DNA of 64,000 nucleotides from Deltaproteobacteria bacterium (lineage in GTDB: Bacteria; Bdellovibrionota_B; Oligoflexia; Oligoflexales; Bog-1112). Position numbers and translations under genes: made by a program. The notes under the pieces were generated by a model that was not told the DNA's origin, ran no database searches, and saw only the letters and a program-made list of their open reading frames with translations. Location: contig CANIBL010000004.1 in assembly GCA_947466225.1 (NCBI GenBank), positions 1-64,000 on the forward strand, in the 5' to 3' direction. Positions 25,445 through 33,588 of this stretch are shown here, in pieces (the stretch's first letter is position 1; every line of letters starts with the position of its first letter).

Positions 25445-26134
25445 TTACAGAGGATACAGCCGATCCACAAGCTTTTTGTAGGTCTCCCATAGCTCAAAGC
25501 GAGCTGCGGGCTCCTCTATAACGGCAAGGATGTTACCGAGAAGGAGAGGGCCTCGACCGGTATTTTCTTGAAAGAAAAACTCTCCATATGCATCCACCAA
25601 ATCCAACGCGTCTTCTACTCCTTGCCGACTGTGGGTGCCCATGGCATATCCCACGGCTTTTTGCAGCAATTGGCCAAGCTCTTGAATATTGGTTTGGGCT
25701 TTGATACCGCAACGAATGGCTTCGCTCAGGGTGGTAACGAGCAGCTCCACCGGCAAATCTTTTTCATATTGACCGGCTAAATAATGGAGAGAGCGATACG
25801 CGCCATGCCAATTTTTCGCGGATTGCATGTGCAGGGATTTCTCCATGCTGCGCTCAAAGCAGGCGGTGGCGTAGGCTCGACGCTGGGCCATCAGCCGTTC
25901 GCGTTCTTCCATGAGGGGGCGATTGGACAGGGATAACGCCTCTAGCACCCGTTGTGCCTCTTCACTGGTGATGCTCTGATTGAGCTCTACATCTTTTCCC
26001 AGTCCTTCGCTGAGATACTGGATGACATGGGGAATGGCCGTTGAGGTGGCCCGTGCAATCTCTTCCACGGTGAACGCGCTCTTTTCCGTTAATACGGGGA
26101 GTTGTTCATGGAGATTGTAGATGAAATCAATCAT
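25445..26134 (-). CDS. Hypothetical helical cytoplasmic protein
   Basis: A 229-residue protein with no signal peptide and no motif I recognise. It is predominantly helical and rich in Glu, Leu and Ala. The first 50 residues (FTVEEIARATSTAIPHVIQYL) could form a helix-turn-helix-like segment, and the middle and C-terminal parts resemble tandem helical repeats. ATG 26,134 has AGGGGGTG six bases upstream and is preferred to GTG 26,143. It lies upstream of LonB on the same strand and is probably cotranscribed; a regulatory or adaptor function would be a guess. Confidence 0.65.
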   Translation of the reverse strand: MIDFIYNLHEQLPVLTEKSAFTVEEIARATSTAIPHVIQYLSEGLGKDVELNQSITSEEAQRVLEALSLSNRPLMEERERLMAQRRAYATACFERSMEKSLHMQSAKNWHGAYRSLHYLAGQYEKDLPVELLVTTLSEAIRCGIKAQTNIQELGQLLQKAVGYAMGTHSRQGVEDALDLVDAYGEFFFQENTGRGPLLLGNILAVIEEPAARFELWETYKKLVDRLYPL

Positions 26135-26340
26135 TGGGCGCACCCCCTGCGGTTGTGAATGGTCAAATCTGCAACTATTTAATGGAAATATGAAACTTCA
26201 ACCGATTTTACATGGCCACGCCGCGGAATTCTAGAACTCTGAATGGCTATGTGGGGGCGCGAGTCAACAGACCGATGGCATGAAAATTGAGAATTTAGAA
26301 TAATGGGATGATTTTTTGTAGAAATTTGGGCGGGTACAAG

Positions 26341-26364
26341 GGGCCCCCCATAAAGGGGAGCCCC
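26341..26364 (-). terminator. GC-rich hairpin downstream of the small basic protein gene
   Basis: On the minus strand GGGGCTCCCC, a TTTA loop and TGGGGGGCCC form a stem with one wobble pair, 12 bases after the small gene's stop. No clean T-run follows, so it may be a processing or stability hairpin rather than a full intrinsic terminator. Confidence 0.5.
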
Positions 26365-26375
26365 AGAACCAGAGA

Positions 26376-26483
26376 TTAGTTTCCAGTCCGCAACGTTCTG
26401 CGCTTGCGCATCATACGTCGTTTCTTTTGACCAATCTTCCGTCTGCCCTTGGGATGCTTTCTGCGGTGTCGAGAGCCGTGCAC
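26376..26483 (-). CDS. Small very basic protein, AURKAIP1/COX24-like (possible ribosomal bS22 relative)
   Basis: A 35-residue peptide starting at GTG 26,483 with GGAG seven bases upstream. More than half of the residues are Arg, Lys or His (KHPKGRRKIGQKKRRMMRKR). The size and composition match the AURKAIP1/COX24-domain microproteins annotated in many bacteria and the mycobacterial ribosomal protein bS22. It would be a ribosome-associated peptide. It is flanked by a 3' hairpin and reads against the HAMP gene, so it is an independent unit. The assignment is compositional, not motif-perfect. Confidence 0.5.
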   Translation of the reverse strand: MHGSRHRRKHPKGRRKIGQKKRRMMRKRRTLRTGN

Positions 26484-26640
26484 GTGAATTCTCCAAAATC
26501 TAAAGGCGGTTACATAAAAAATTCCAAAATAGGAGGGTATTCTACGCGGGGTGACAGGAAAAAGCAAACGAAAGCAGCGTTGTGCTTTAGAAAAACCCAA
26601 ATCTGCCGATCCCTCCTGGAGAAACAAAAGGAGATCCGCA

Positions 26641-27141
26641 ATGGGTGCCATGCATACGAAACATAAGAAAAAACGCAGTTTACGTAGCCTCTTGATTGAG
26701 CCTTTTCAGCAAATGAAGTTTGGACTGTACATGCTGGCGGTGTTTGTCCTATTTGTTTGTATCACCGGTTTTTTAATTTTTAAGACGTTCTTGGAGCAAT
26801 ATCGCAATGTGATGGAGGTCTTTCACGTTGTGGATCCTCAGCAGCAGTGGGAGCTGGTAACCAACAATGTGTTTTATACCAATGCCTTGATGTTAGGGGG
26901 CTTTTTTCTGATCTCTCTCGTGGCCATTTTGGTGATTGTCATCCGGTTGACCCATCGCTATTATGGCCCCATCGTTGCCATTGAACGCTTTGTGGACGCT
27001 CTGATTCGGGGCAACTATGAGGCCAAAGTGGTGCTACGAAATAAAGATGAACTGCAAGAGTTGGCAGCCAAATTGAATGAGTTGGCGGTGGCCTTGCGTC
27101 AGAGACACCCTCATAGCGTAGAGGGAGACCCAAGAAAGTAG
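26641..27141 (+). CDS. HAMP-domain membrane protein
   Basis: A 166-residue inner-membrane protein. A basic N-terminus (HTKHKKKRSLRSLL) precedes TM1 (LYMLAVFVLFVCITGFLIF), a short periplasmic loop, and TM2 (LMLGGFFLISLVAILVIVI). A HAMP linker follows (HRYYGPIVAIERFVDALIRG ... DELQELAAKLNELAVAL). No kinase or receiver output domain is attached, so it would relay a signal to a partner or be a stand-alone HAMP protein as found in predatory and deltaproteobacterial genomes. ATG 26,641 has AAAGGAGA six bases upstream. rlmN starts 3 bp after its stop. Confidence 0.82.
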   Translation: MGAMHTKHKKKRSLRSLLIEPFQQMKFGLYMLAVFVLFVCITGFLIFKTFLEQYRNVMEVFHVVDPQQQWELVTNNVFYTNALMLGGFFLISLVAILVIVIRLTHRYYGPIVAIERFVDALIRGNYEAKVVLRNKDELQELAAKLNELAVALRQRHPHSVEGDPRK

Positions 27142-27144
27142 ACT

Positions 27145-28224
27145 GTGAATTTCTTCTCCTGTACCCGTGCTGAGTTAGCCCTTCTTCTCCAGCAGGCTGA
27201 CATCCCCTCGATACATTGCGAAGCCCTTTATAAGAATGCCTATCGGCATGGCGTACTTTCTACGCCGTGGAGCGGACCGCATTCGACGTCGAAAGATCTC
27301 GACGCGTTTTTTTCTGCGCCTTCTCCCTCTGGCGACGCTTGGAGCTTTGCGTTGCCAGTATTTGAGTCTCCCTTGGAATCTACCGAGGATTATGCCCTGA
27401 AGTTTGGCGTACGGTTGGCAGACGGACTTTTGGTGGAGTCGGTACTGATGCCGGAGAAAACCCGTCTTACGTTATGCGTATCGACCCAGGCGGGTTGTCG
27501 GCAGGCCTGTTCTTTTTGCCATACGGGGCGAATGGGCTTTACGCGAAATCTATCTGCAGCGGAAATTGTAGGGCAGGTGCTACAAGCCGAGCGTTGGGCT
27601 GCGGAGCATCCAGAGTGGCTCCTGCGAGCTGGGTTGCCGGTAACGCAACGGGTGACCAACCTGGTCTTTATGGGGATGGGAGAGCCTCTGGATAACTTGG
27701 AGGCTTTGCGGTCGGTGCTCGAGATTGTGCTAGACCCCTTTGGGCTCCAGCTAGCGCCTCGAAAAGTGACGGTTTCTACTGCAGGGCACTTGGAGGGGTT
27801 ACGGGAATTTGTAGACTGGAAGACTGGCGTGCAGATTGCACTAAGCTTGCATGCGGTGGATCCAGCGTTACGCCGCAAGATTATGCCCATTGAAGGGCGT
27901 TTTCCCGTGGCACAGGTGCTGGCATTTTTTAAAGAGGGACTTGCATCTGGGATGCTTAAACCTCCGCTGGTACAGTATACAATGATTGCAGGGGTTAATG
28001 ATGGACTTGAGATTGCCCATCAATTGGTCGCGTTGGTACGAGAGGTAAAGCCCAAGGTGAACCTCATCCCCTTCAATGCGTTTCCCGGTAGTGCTTTTCG
28101 AGCGCCTACACGGGAACAGCTCTTTGCGTTTCAAGCGATTTTAAAAGAAGCGGGGATTCCCACTTCGACCCGATTTAGCAAGGGCAAAGATATTCAAGGG
28201 GCTTGTGGGCAATTGCATATTTAG
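27145..28224 (+). CDS. rlmN: 23S rRNA (adenine-2503-C2)-methyltransferase RlmN
   Basis: A 359-residue radical-SAM dual-specificity methyltransferase that modifies A2503 of 23S rRNA and A37 of some tRNAs. The [4Fe-4S] triad is CRQACSFCHTGRMGF. The substrate-methylated Cys is in DIQGACGQL near the C-terminus. VFMGMGEPLDN, KVTVSTAGHLEG, QIALSLHA and PLVQYTMIAGVND are in family order. The start is GTG 27,145, 3 bp after the HAMP gene. The small insertion EHPEWLLRAGLPVTQ before VTNLVFMGMGEP is longer than in E. coli. Family-A repeat hairpin follows the stop by 6 bp. Confidence 0.95.
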   Translation: MNFFSCTRAELALLLQQADIPSIHCEALYKNAYRHGVLSTPWSGPHSTSKDLDAFFSAPSPSGDAWSFALPVFESPLESTEDYALKFGVRLADGLLVESVLMPEKTRLTLCVSTQAGCRQACSFCHTGRMGFTRNLSAAEIVGQVLQAERWAAEHPEWLLRAGLPVTQRVTNLVFMGMGEPLDNLEALRSVLEIVLDPFGLQLAPRKVTVSTAGHLEGLREFVDWKTGVQIALSLHAVDPALRRKIMPIEGRFPVAQVLAFFKEGLASGMLKPPLVQYTMIAGVNDGLEIAHQLVALVREVKPKVNLIPFNAFPGSAFRAPTREQLFAFQAILKEAGIPTSTRFSKGKDIQGACGQLHI

Positions 28225-28230
28225 GTTTTT

Positions 28231-28256
28231 GCGGGAACCAGCTGCGCAGTTTCCGC
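28231..28256. terminator. Family-A palindrome between convergent genes
   Basis: GCGGGAACCAGCTGCGCAG with TTTCCGC folds into a hairpin 6 bp after the rlmN stop and 24 bp from the stop of the convergent hydrolase gene, so it can terminate both. The following CCTCCTTGCAGGGGAGG matches the outer part of the longer family-A ends elsewhere. Confidence 0.7.
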
Positions 28257-28280
28257 ACCTCCTTGCAGGGGAGGGGGAAG

Positions 28281-30065
28281 CTACTGCATCCACTGATCCA
28301 AGAAAGCCTCTGGGGAAAGCCCTTTTATTGTGGTGTGGTTCCAGAAGGCCTCATCATTGTGATAGATGCCAGCATCCACGTCATCCGTACTTTTTGTAAG
28401 CGCAGGTGTTACTGCAATCCCAGGCAAAGCAGCAAAGAATGCGAATTCAGGTGGTAAGATCGCTCCAGCTTTTTGTTTGGCTTGTAAGTCTTCTCTGATT
28501 TTGTCTGTTTCAGCGAAGGTATATAAGGCGCCATCTACTTGTGTGCTGGGAATGATTTTGTCTTGCTTGCTGTGTAGAAGTAGCAGTTTCCCTTGTCCCA
28601 TTTTGGTTGGGTCAAATCCGGCTACCAATAAATCGTTCCAGTTCAGCAGTCCTACATAGAGGTAGCGGTACAAAAAGTGCATATCCCGTCGGAAGATCAA
28701 CAACGCAACATCATCCAGTTCTTTTTGATCATTATCACTCTTTGCTTCTGTGTACAGCGCAAAGTCAGGTAGCATGTGTCGAACCCCAGGTAAATCGGCT
28801 TTGAGCGGGTTGTGAATTTTTTTCACAATTTGTTCCACCAAAACCCGAAAGCTACTCGCCATCAAGCTAAAGGGACCTGCGTTATCTACAAGTGAGCTGA
28901 ACATCGGGGGATATTGCAAAATAGTCTTACTGTAGGTAGGGCAATTTTCGCTAGTAAATAGTTTTTTAGCGCCCACATTCACTGCTTTAAGCAACTCACT
29001 TTCTGGCTGTGTCAGCTTAGCCTCCAAGAACATGGGATAGTATGCTTCCCATTCAATACCGGCCCATGCGGCAACTAAAAAACCGACCAAGGCGCCACGA
29101 GAGGTCCCGAAAATATGGGAAAGAGGGGCTTGGAGCATGGCATTGACCGAGCGAAGATTTTTTGCTGTAGAAGGTGCAATCATTGCAACCTGAAGCCCTC
29201 GACTTTGGAGTTCCGTACGAAGCAGTGTTTCTTGCGTGTCAAAAGAAGCAGGAGCCCCTGTTTCTGGATTCATGCGGCTTTCTGGTGTTGAAACCGCTTC
29301 CACTACGCAGTTATGCGCTGCCATGGAGCTATAGACATCTTCTTCCCATGGCTTATCTTGCTGAGGTTGCGTCGGCTTTACGAGATGGTTCTCGATTCCA
29401 CATCGAGTGACTCCGGCTACGGCTTCACAAATCCCCATGTTGTAGTCTGGGGCAATTACGATGTGTTTCGCAAGCATAGGCGCTGTGAAATCAGTAATTG
29501 TCTTTTCCTGCGGCATCAATCCTGTATCCCCGCCTACCAAGTGGAGAAGGAGGGGTAGAGGTTGTGTGCTGCTTTGAGGCAAAAGTACAAGGGCATTGCG
29601 ATCTACCGTGGTGTTTTGATCCCGGTAGACCATGTGGAATACGTCAGACTCATGGAGTTTCATCTCCACTTTGGCCGCATCTTGAAGCCGAGTAAAGGAT
29701 TGGATACCTCCACAGCGCATTCTTCCGCGATTCTTGGTCAGATCATCCTTCAAACCCTTTAAAAGCTTATCATACTGTGCATTACCCGGTTCTAGGAGCT
29801 TAGAGGGCTGGGAAATGATGGAGATTAGCTCTTTTTGGCTCTTCACGCCTTTGGCTTCAAATCCGAGGGCACCCAGTAAACGCACCCATTTGTCTTCCAA
29901 TCGGAGCTCTTCTGTTTCATCATAATGCGGTGTTTTGGTTGCATCCGATGCTTTGCTTTGATGCCCAATAACTTTGCTCTTGAGAGAGCGATAGTTCCCG
30001 CAAGCGCCGCTGAACAAACTTAGAGCCAATACAGTATATAAAGAACGGTTCATGGTAATTCTCAT
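28281..30065 (-). CDS. Exported alpha/beta-hydrolase lipoprotein
   Basis: A 594-residue lipoprotein (signal ...LSLFSGAC with the lipid Cys at about residue 22). The C-terminal half has an alpha/beta-hydrolase core: IFGTSRGALVGFLVAAW holds the G-x-S-x-G nucleophile, LLLLHSKQDKIIPSTQVDG the acid Asp, and AGIYHNDEAFWNH the His. LLHLVGGDTGLMP could form the oxyanion loop. The N-terminal half is unique. It would hydrolyse an ester or amide outside the cytoplasm. ATG 30,065 has AAAGGGA upstream. It follows an outer-membrane protein gene by 18 bp, so the two are likely an operon. Confidence 0.72.
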   Translation of the reverse strand: MRITMNRSLYTVLALSLFSGACGNYRSLKSKVIGHQSKASDATKTPHYDETEELRLEDKWVRLLGALGFEAKGVKSQKELISIISQPSKLLEPGNAQYDKLLKGLKDDLTKNRGRMRCGGIQSFTRLQDAAKVEMKLHESDVFHMVYRDQNTTVDRNALVLLPQSSTQPLPLLLHLVGGDTGLMPQEKTITDFTAPMLAKHIVIAPDYNMGICEAVAGVTRCGIENHLVKPTQPQQDKPWEEDVYSSMAAHNCVVEAVSTPESRMNPETGAPASFDTQETLLRTELQSRGLQVAMIAPSTAKNLRSVNAMLQAPLSHIFGTSRGALVGFLVAAWAGIEWEAYYPMFLEAKLTQPESELLKAVNVGAKKLFTSENCPTYSKTILQYPPMFSSLVDNAGPFSLMASSFRVLVEQIVKKIHNPLKADLPGVRHMLPDFALYTEAKSDNDQKELDDVALLIFRRDMHFLYRYLYVGLLNWNDLLVAGFDPTKMGQGKLLLLHSKQDKIIPSTQVDGALYTFAETDKIREDLQAKQKAGAILPPEFAFFAALPGIAVTPALTKSTDDVDAGIYHNDEAFWNHTTIKGLSPEAFLDQWMQ

Positions 30066-30083
30066 GGTAAATCCCTTTCTTGC

Positions 30084-31328
30084 CTAAAATTTGGCATATA
30101 GGTAGAGGGTCATGGTCAACTCATTGTTTGCCACAGCATTGGTTCCGGCAAACGGAGAGAAGTAATCCACATCGAAAGCCAGGGGCAGGCCATAGCCCAA
30201 TCCGCTGGCAGAGGCGCCGCCACCGACCCCTTGCAAAGAGCTCGCAGATTGGGACTCAGAGCCGTCGATGTAGGTCGAGCGTCGTGCGTGATATTGGTAG
30301 TAGGTATTGACGGCAAGGGCTTTCAATACAGGGGTCAAGGCACCCAATCCATAGTTGGCCTTGAGCATTTCTTTGCTATCCATGCCGCGTTTTTCATACT
30401 TCTGGGTATTGTCCCCATCGAGTGGGGTTGCTTCATTGAGAAGGTATGGATTTACGCGACTGGCACGTTGTTGTGTGGCAGAGGTAAGGGCATATTCATG
30501 CTGACTTTGGGCAGAGAGCCATAGGCCGAATACCGGGCTGTAGTCAAAGTTGAATCGAAGGCCCCCATCGTAAATTCCACCGCCTACAGAACGTCGAATG
30601 GAGCTGTCGTCAAAGTCTCCGGTTGGGGTACGCAGGCCAAGACCGGAGGAGACCAACATAGAGTCGGTGCGATAGAAGTTATAGAGTAAGCCTACTTCCA
30701 CATCCCCAAGGCCCAAATGGCCGTTGGTAGGGGTGGCGCCGCGTAGCACGGTATGATGCAAGTGACTTTGGATGGAACGGTTGGAAGGCAAGACTTCTCC
30801 TGTATCCAAGGGGAATCCGGTGGGGGCATTGCCGTGAGACCGGATATAGTTGATATAGTCTGCTTTTGTAGCCTTCGGCGCCATTTGTTTAAACTGGCTA
30901 TAGCCTTTTTCCACCACTTTGTCGAAGGCGCTGTTGTAGGCATCTTGGTACTTTTTAGAATCCGCAAATTGGGCCAAATCCATAGTGGCTTCGTTGTGCA
31001 CCACGGTGGGCACCAACATACGAAAGCTCAATCGATCGGTAATCCCATATTCTGCTACAAAGGCGTTGATTTGTACGTTGGTGCGCAAGCCGATGTCTTC
31101 TCGTTTCCCATCAGCACCGTAGTAGTCGCCACCGAATAGGAATTTATCGACAACCCGTACTCGCAATACTTTTTGGGGCAAGGTGTTGCCTTCGGGTACC
31201 GCTGCATGGGCAAACCGACTTGGTGCTGCTGCTTGAGGCGCTGTGGTGGAGACAACATCGCTGGGCCATGCCATAGCGGGCATATACGTGGTGAAGAATC
31301 CCCATAAGAGGAGTCGCGTGGTTTTCAT
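30084..31328 (-). CDS. Outer-membrane beta-barrel protein
   Basis: A 414-residue secreted protein with a signal peptide (MKTTRLLLWGFFTTYMPAMA) and many amphipathic, Gly- and aromatic-rich strands (LGLGDVEVGLLYNFYR, SSGLGLRTPTGDFDD, GGIYDGGLRFNFDYSP). It ends in Phe (MTLYLYAKF), the usual BAM signal. The pattern is close to the transporter-like barrels of the phenol-degradation meta-pathway (MetA) group. SD AGGGGG lies six bases upstream of ATG 31,328. A highly structured leader or RNA gene lies upstream (31,405-31,586). The substrate is unknown. Confidence 0.82.
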   Translation of the reverse strand: MKTTRLLLWGFFTTYMPAMAWPSDVVSTTAPQAAAPSRFAHAAVPEGNTLPQKVLRVRVVDKFLFGGDYYGADGKREDIGLRTNVQINAFVAEYGITDRLSFRMLVPTVVHNEATMDLAQFADSKKYQDAYNSAFDKVVEKGYSQFKQMAPKATKADYINYIRSHGNAPTGFPLDTGEVLPSNRSIQSHLHHTVLRGATPTNGHLGLGDVEVGLLYNFYRTDSMLVSSGLGLRTPTGDFDDSSIRRSVGGGIYDGGLRFNFDYSPVFGLWLSAQSQHEYALTSATQQRASRVNPYLLNEATPLDGDNTQKYEKRGMDSKEMLKANYGLGALTPVLKALAVNTYYQYHARRSTYIDGSESQSASSLQGVGGGASASGLGYGLPLAFDVDYFSPFAGTNAVANNELTMTLYLYAKF

Positions 31329-31404
31329 AAAAAACCCCCTTTTTCAAATCAAAATTGGTTGATACTGCTTCTCGAACCGAAAACGCCAATCTGGGTCCTG
31401 TTGC

Positions 31405-31586
31405 TTTCCGTTGTTTGACACCGCATACAGAAGATGCGGCTAAGCGACATAAGGTGGGAGGTCGCTTGCAGACGGGGTGGCGTCTGAAATTCACAACGGA
31501 AACGGTCATCGTATCCCGGAGACGGACGATGCAGATGCATAAGCCCCTGTAGGGCGAATATCAGCTGCTGAGGAGGAGTATAGCTG
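31405..31586. ncRNA. Candidate structured RNA with a four-way junction plus extra hairpins
   Basis: The 418-bp gap between the outer-membrane gene and the HAD gene holds no convincing gene but many perfect stems. TTTCCGTTGT (31,405-31,414) pairs with ACAACGGAAA (31,493-31,502). It encloses three hairpins: CCGCAT/ATGCGG (31,421-31,439), AAGCGAC/GTCGCTT (31,442-31,467) and CAGACG/CGTCTG (31,469-31,486). Further hairpins follow at 31,507-31,531 (with an inner GNRA-type GAGA loop), 31,543-31,555 and 31,562-31,586. Orientation is unresolved: minus strand gives C-rich, anti-Shine-Dalgarno-like loops and would lead into the outer-membrane gene, plus strand gives GGA-containing loops. Confidence 0.5.
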
Positions 31587-31746
31587 GGTAGTCCCAAAAA
31601 TCCAGGGGAAAGTCATATCCACCTGTAGGTACGAGGCTTTTTGCCAGGAAAAGCGGAGAAATATCAACTGGTTTCTTTTTTCCATTTCATTCAAGGCAAT
31701 GTTTCTTTATGGTGGGGGGACTTTCTGCCTTATAAAGGACCTGTGT

Positions 31747-32379
31747 ATGTTGCTTTCTCATCTTTCTGATTACAAAAATATTATCTGGGATTGGAATGGA
31801 ACGTTATTGGATGATGTCCTGGTTACCCTCGACTGTCTCAATACCCAGCTAGGGGTCTCCGGGTTACCTATCTTAGATCTCGATACGATGCGACGCAAAT
31901 TTCATTTTCCCGTGGAGTCCTTTTACCGGTCGTTGGATTTTCCGAAGCAAGAGGGGTCTTATGATTATCTGCATCAGGTCTACCATGCCATGTATAAGGA
32001 TAAACTCCATGGTGTGTCGCTCTTTGAAGGGCGGCATACGTTGTTGGCTTCTCTGCAAGGGAAAGGCATTACGCAGTATGTCCTCTCTGCTGCCCCACAG
32101 GCTCCGTTAGAGGCATTGTTAGAGCAGTTTGAGATTGCCCCTTTCTTTAGCGCAATTTACGGACTGTCTCATAGTCGGGCGGATAGCAAAGTAGAAAACG
32201 GACGTCGCTTATTGGCTGCGCATCAATTGGTGCCGCAGGATACCATTATGGTGGGAGATACAGACCACGATTTAGAAGTGGGAAAAGCATTGGGGGTGGA
32301 TGTGCTGTTACTTGGAGATGGTCACCAGCATCCTGAGCATTTGCAGCGGATTCATCCTCATGTGATGGTTGGGGTTTGA
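31747..32379 (+). CDS. HAD-family phosphatase (phosphoglycolate-phosphatase-like)
   Basis: A 210-residue cytoplasmic HAD hydrolase. Motif I is IIWDWNGTLLDD, where the first Asp is the nucleophile and Asn replaces the usual second Asp next to Gly-Thr. Motif II is YVLSAAPQ (Ser), motif III Lys lies in RADSKVENG, and motif IV is IMVGDTDHDLEVGKALG. The cap domain is helical, as in Gph/PGP proteins. ATG 31,747 has AAAGGA seven bases upstream. A perfect hairpin terminator follows the stop by 10 bp. The substrate is unknown. Confidence 0.88.
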   Translation: MLLSHLSDYKNIIWDWNGTLLDDVLVTLDCLNTQLGVSGLPILDLDTMRRKFHFPVESFYRSLDFPKQEGSYDYLHQVYHAMYKDKLHGVSLFEGRHTLLASLQGKGITQYVLSAAPQAPLEALLEQFEIAPFFSAIYGLSHSRADSKVENGRRLLAAHQLVPQDTIMVGDTDHDLEVGKALGVDVLLLGDGHQHPEHLQRIHPHVMVGV

Positions 32380-32389
32380 GTTTATTTTT

Positions 32390-32425
32390 CTATATATAGG
32401 AGGGCTTCCCCCCTCCTATATATAG
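32390..32425. terminator. Bidirectional intrinsic terminator (family-B core)
   Basis: CTATATATAGGAGGG (32,390-32,404) and CCCTCCTATATATAG (32,411-32,425) form a perfect 15-bp stem around CTTCCC. TTTATTTTT lies on one side and AGTAAAAA on the other, serving the convergent HAD gene and the small gene at 32,434. Confidence 0.85.
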
Positions 32426-32433
32426 AGTAAAAA

Positions 32434-32640
32434 TTACTCTTCTACATACGGTACATACGGCGCCGATAAGTCGATTCCTTGGGTAGAAATACCCAACAGC
32501 TGTAGCCCGCGCAAAATAGAATCGGGGTCATCTTGCTCGAGACCTCGAAGGAGATCGGGAGAAAAATTTTGGTAAATAAATTCCCGTGTCTTTTTCTCTT
32601 CCACGCCTTTTTTCTGCTTGACGATTTCAGTAAATCGCAT
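32434..32640 (-). CDS. Small hypothetical protein
   Basis: A 68-residue acidic cytoplasmic protein (MRFTEIVKQKKGVEEKK ... GIDLSAPYVPYVEE) with no known motif. ATG 32,640 has GAGAGGA five bases upstream and is preferred to the ATG at 32,655. A terminator lies 8 bp after the stop and the rhomboid gene lies upstream on the same strand with a 94-bp gap. The good SD and terminator support a real gene. Confidence 0.65.
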   Translation of the reverse strand: MRFTEIVKQKKGVEEKKTREFIYQNFSPDLLRGLEQDDPDSILRGLQLLGISTQGIDLSAPYVPYVEE

Positions 32641-32734
32641 ATCGATCCTCTCCATTGGCCCTGAACATCCAGTCCCTCTTCTTTATGATACGTCAACTCG
32701 TATGAAGGGAGGGCTGGGAAAATTTTTCCGCTTC

Positions 32735-33472
32735 TTAGTACACCCAAAAGTCTGTGAGCAACCCCCCTGCTACCAGTGCGAGTAAGATCCCCCATGTAGA
32801 AAGGGGCTCTCGTCGTAGCACCTGGAAACCAGAGCGACGCAATTGCCCGGCTACCAGCCCCAACGCAAAAAGTACACCGGCTAAAAGTCCCACACCGTGG
32901 ATACTATTGGCAACATGGAGAATTTTTGCTGCACTGAGTAGCCAGCAAGCCATATACCAGAGAAGGAAAAACTGCAAGGTCCCAGGATCAAATTCTTGCG
33001 ATTCACGGGGAGAAAATTTTTGATAGGCCCACAAGAATCCCACCATTCCGTAAATAACCCCAGACATTCCAACAAAGTGAGGGCCGATCCATAAGTAGAA
33101 GCCCACATTGGACAGCACGCTGATCCACAGGAGAGAGAGGAGATATGGTTTGCCTCCAATTTTGTGTTCCACCACATGGCCCAATTGATGCAGCCAGTAC
33201 ATGTTAAACAGCAAATGTAGGGGGCCTGCATGGAGAAAGATAGGCGACACTACACGCCAAATTTGTCCGGTGCGAATCTCGGAAAATGCCCCGGCAACAG
33301 CCAAAAATTGTCGTGGCACATTGGAAAAAGTAAGCCAAGCATATACTGTACCGGTGCTGTCAAAAAGGGGCACCAAGAAGCACAGAACGCAAAGAGCGAT
33401 CACTTTGTGCGTCCAGCTTTGTAACCAAGATGCCTCTCCATTGAATGAGGGTAATCGACTGATTCTTTTCAA
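32735..33472 (-). CDS. Rhomboid-family intramembrane serine protease
   Basis: A 245-residue polytopic protein that cleaves transmembrane substrates inside the membrane. The catalytic dyad is Ser137 in HFVGMSGVIYGMVG (GxSG) and His192 in VANSIHGVGLLAG. LHLLFNMYWLHQLGHVVE is the conserved H-x-x-x-N region of TM2. Six or seven membrane segments are visible. The start is TTG 33,472 with GGGAGAG eight bases upstream; no in-frame ATG precedes TM1. Substrates cannot be predicted. Confidence 0.9.
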   Translation of the reverse strand: MKRISRLPSFNGEASWLQSWTHKVIALCVLCFLVPLFDSTGTVYAWLTFSNVPRQFLAVAGAFSEIRTGQIWRVVSPIFLHAGPLHLLFNMYWLHQLGHVVEHKIGGKPYLLSLLWISVLSNVGFYLWIGPHFVGMSGVIYGMVGFLWAYQKFSPRESQEFDPGTLQFFLLWYMACWLLSAAKILHVANSIHGVGLLAGVLFALGLVAGQLRRSGFQVLRREPLSTWGILLALVAGGLLTDFWVY

Positions 33473-33588
33473 GAAAAATTCTCTCCCTGTGGCGACTTGC
33501 TCATTTTCTTCCAGTGCGAACTTCGGTATACTGAGAACATGGATTGCGCGAGTCTTTCCTCTCTATACTTTCTATCTGGTTATACGCA

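Noticed and set aside
31405-31502. tRNA or tRNA-like gene from the cloverleaf-like layout
   Set aside because: No T-loop GTTCGA consensus, no CCA-compatible acceptor, and arm lengths do not fit a tRNA.
31355-31552. 65-codon plus-strand frame in the structured intergenic region
   Set aside because: It has no SD and coincides with perfect RNA stems; codon pattern follows the hairpins rather than a protein.
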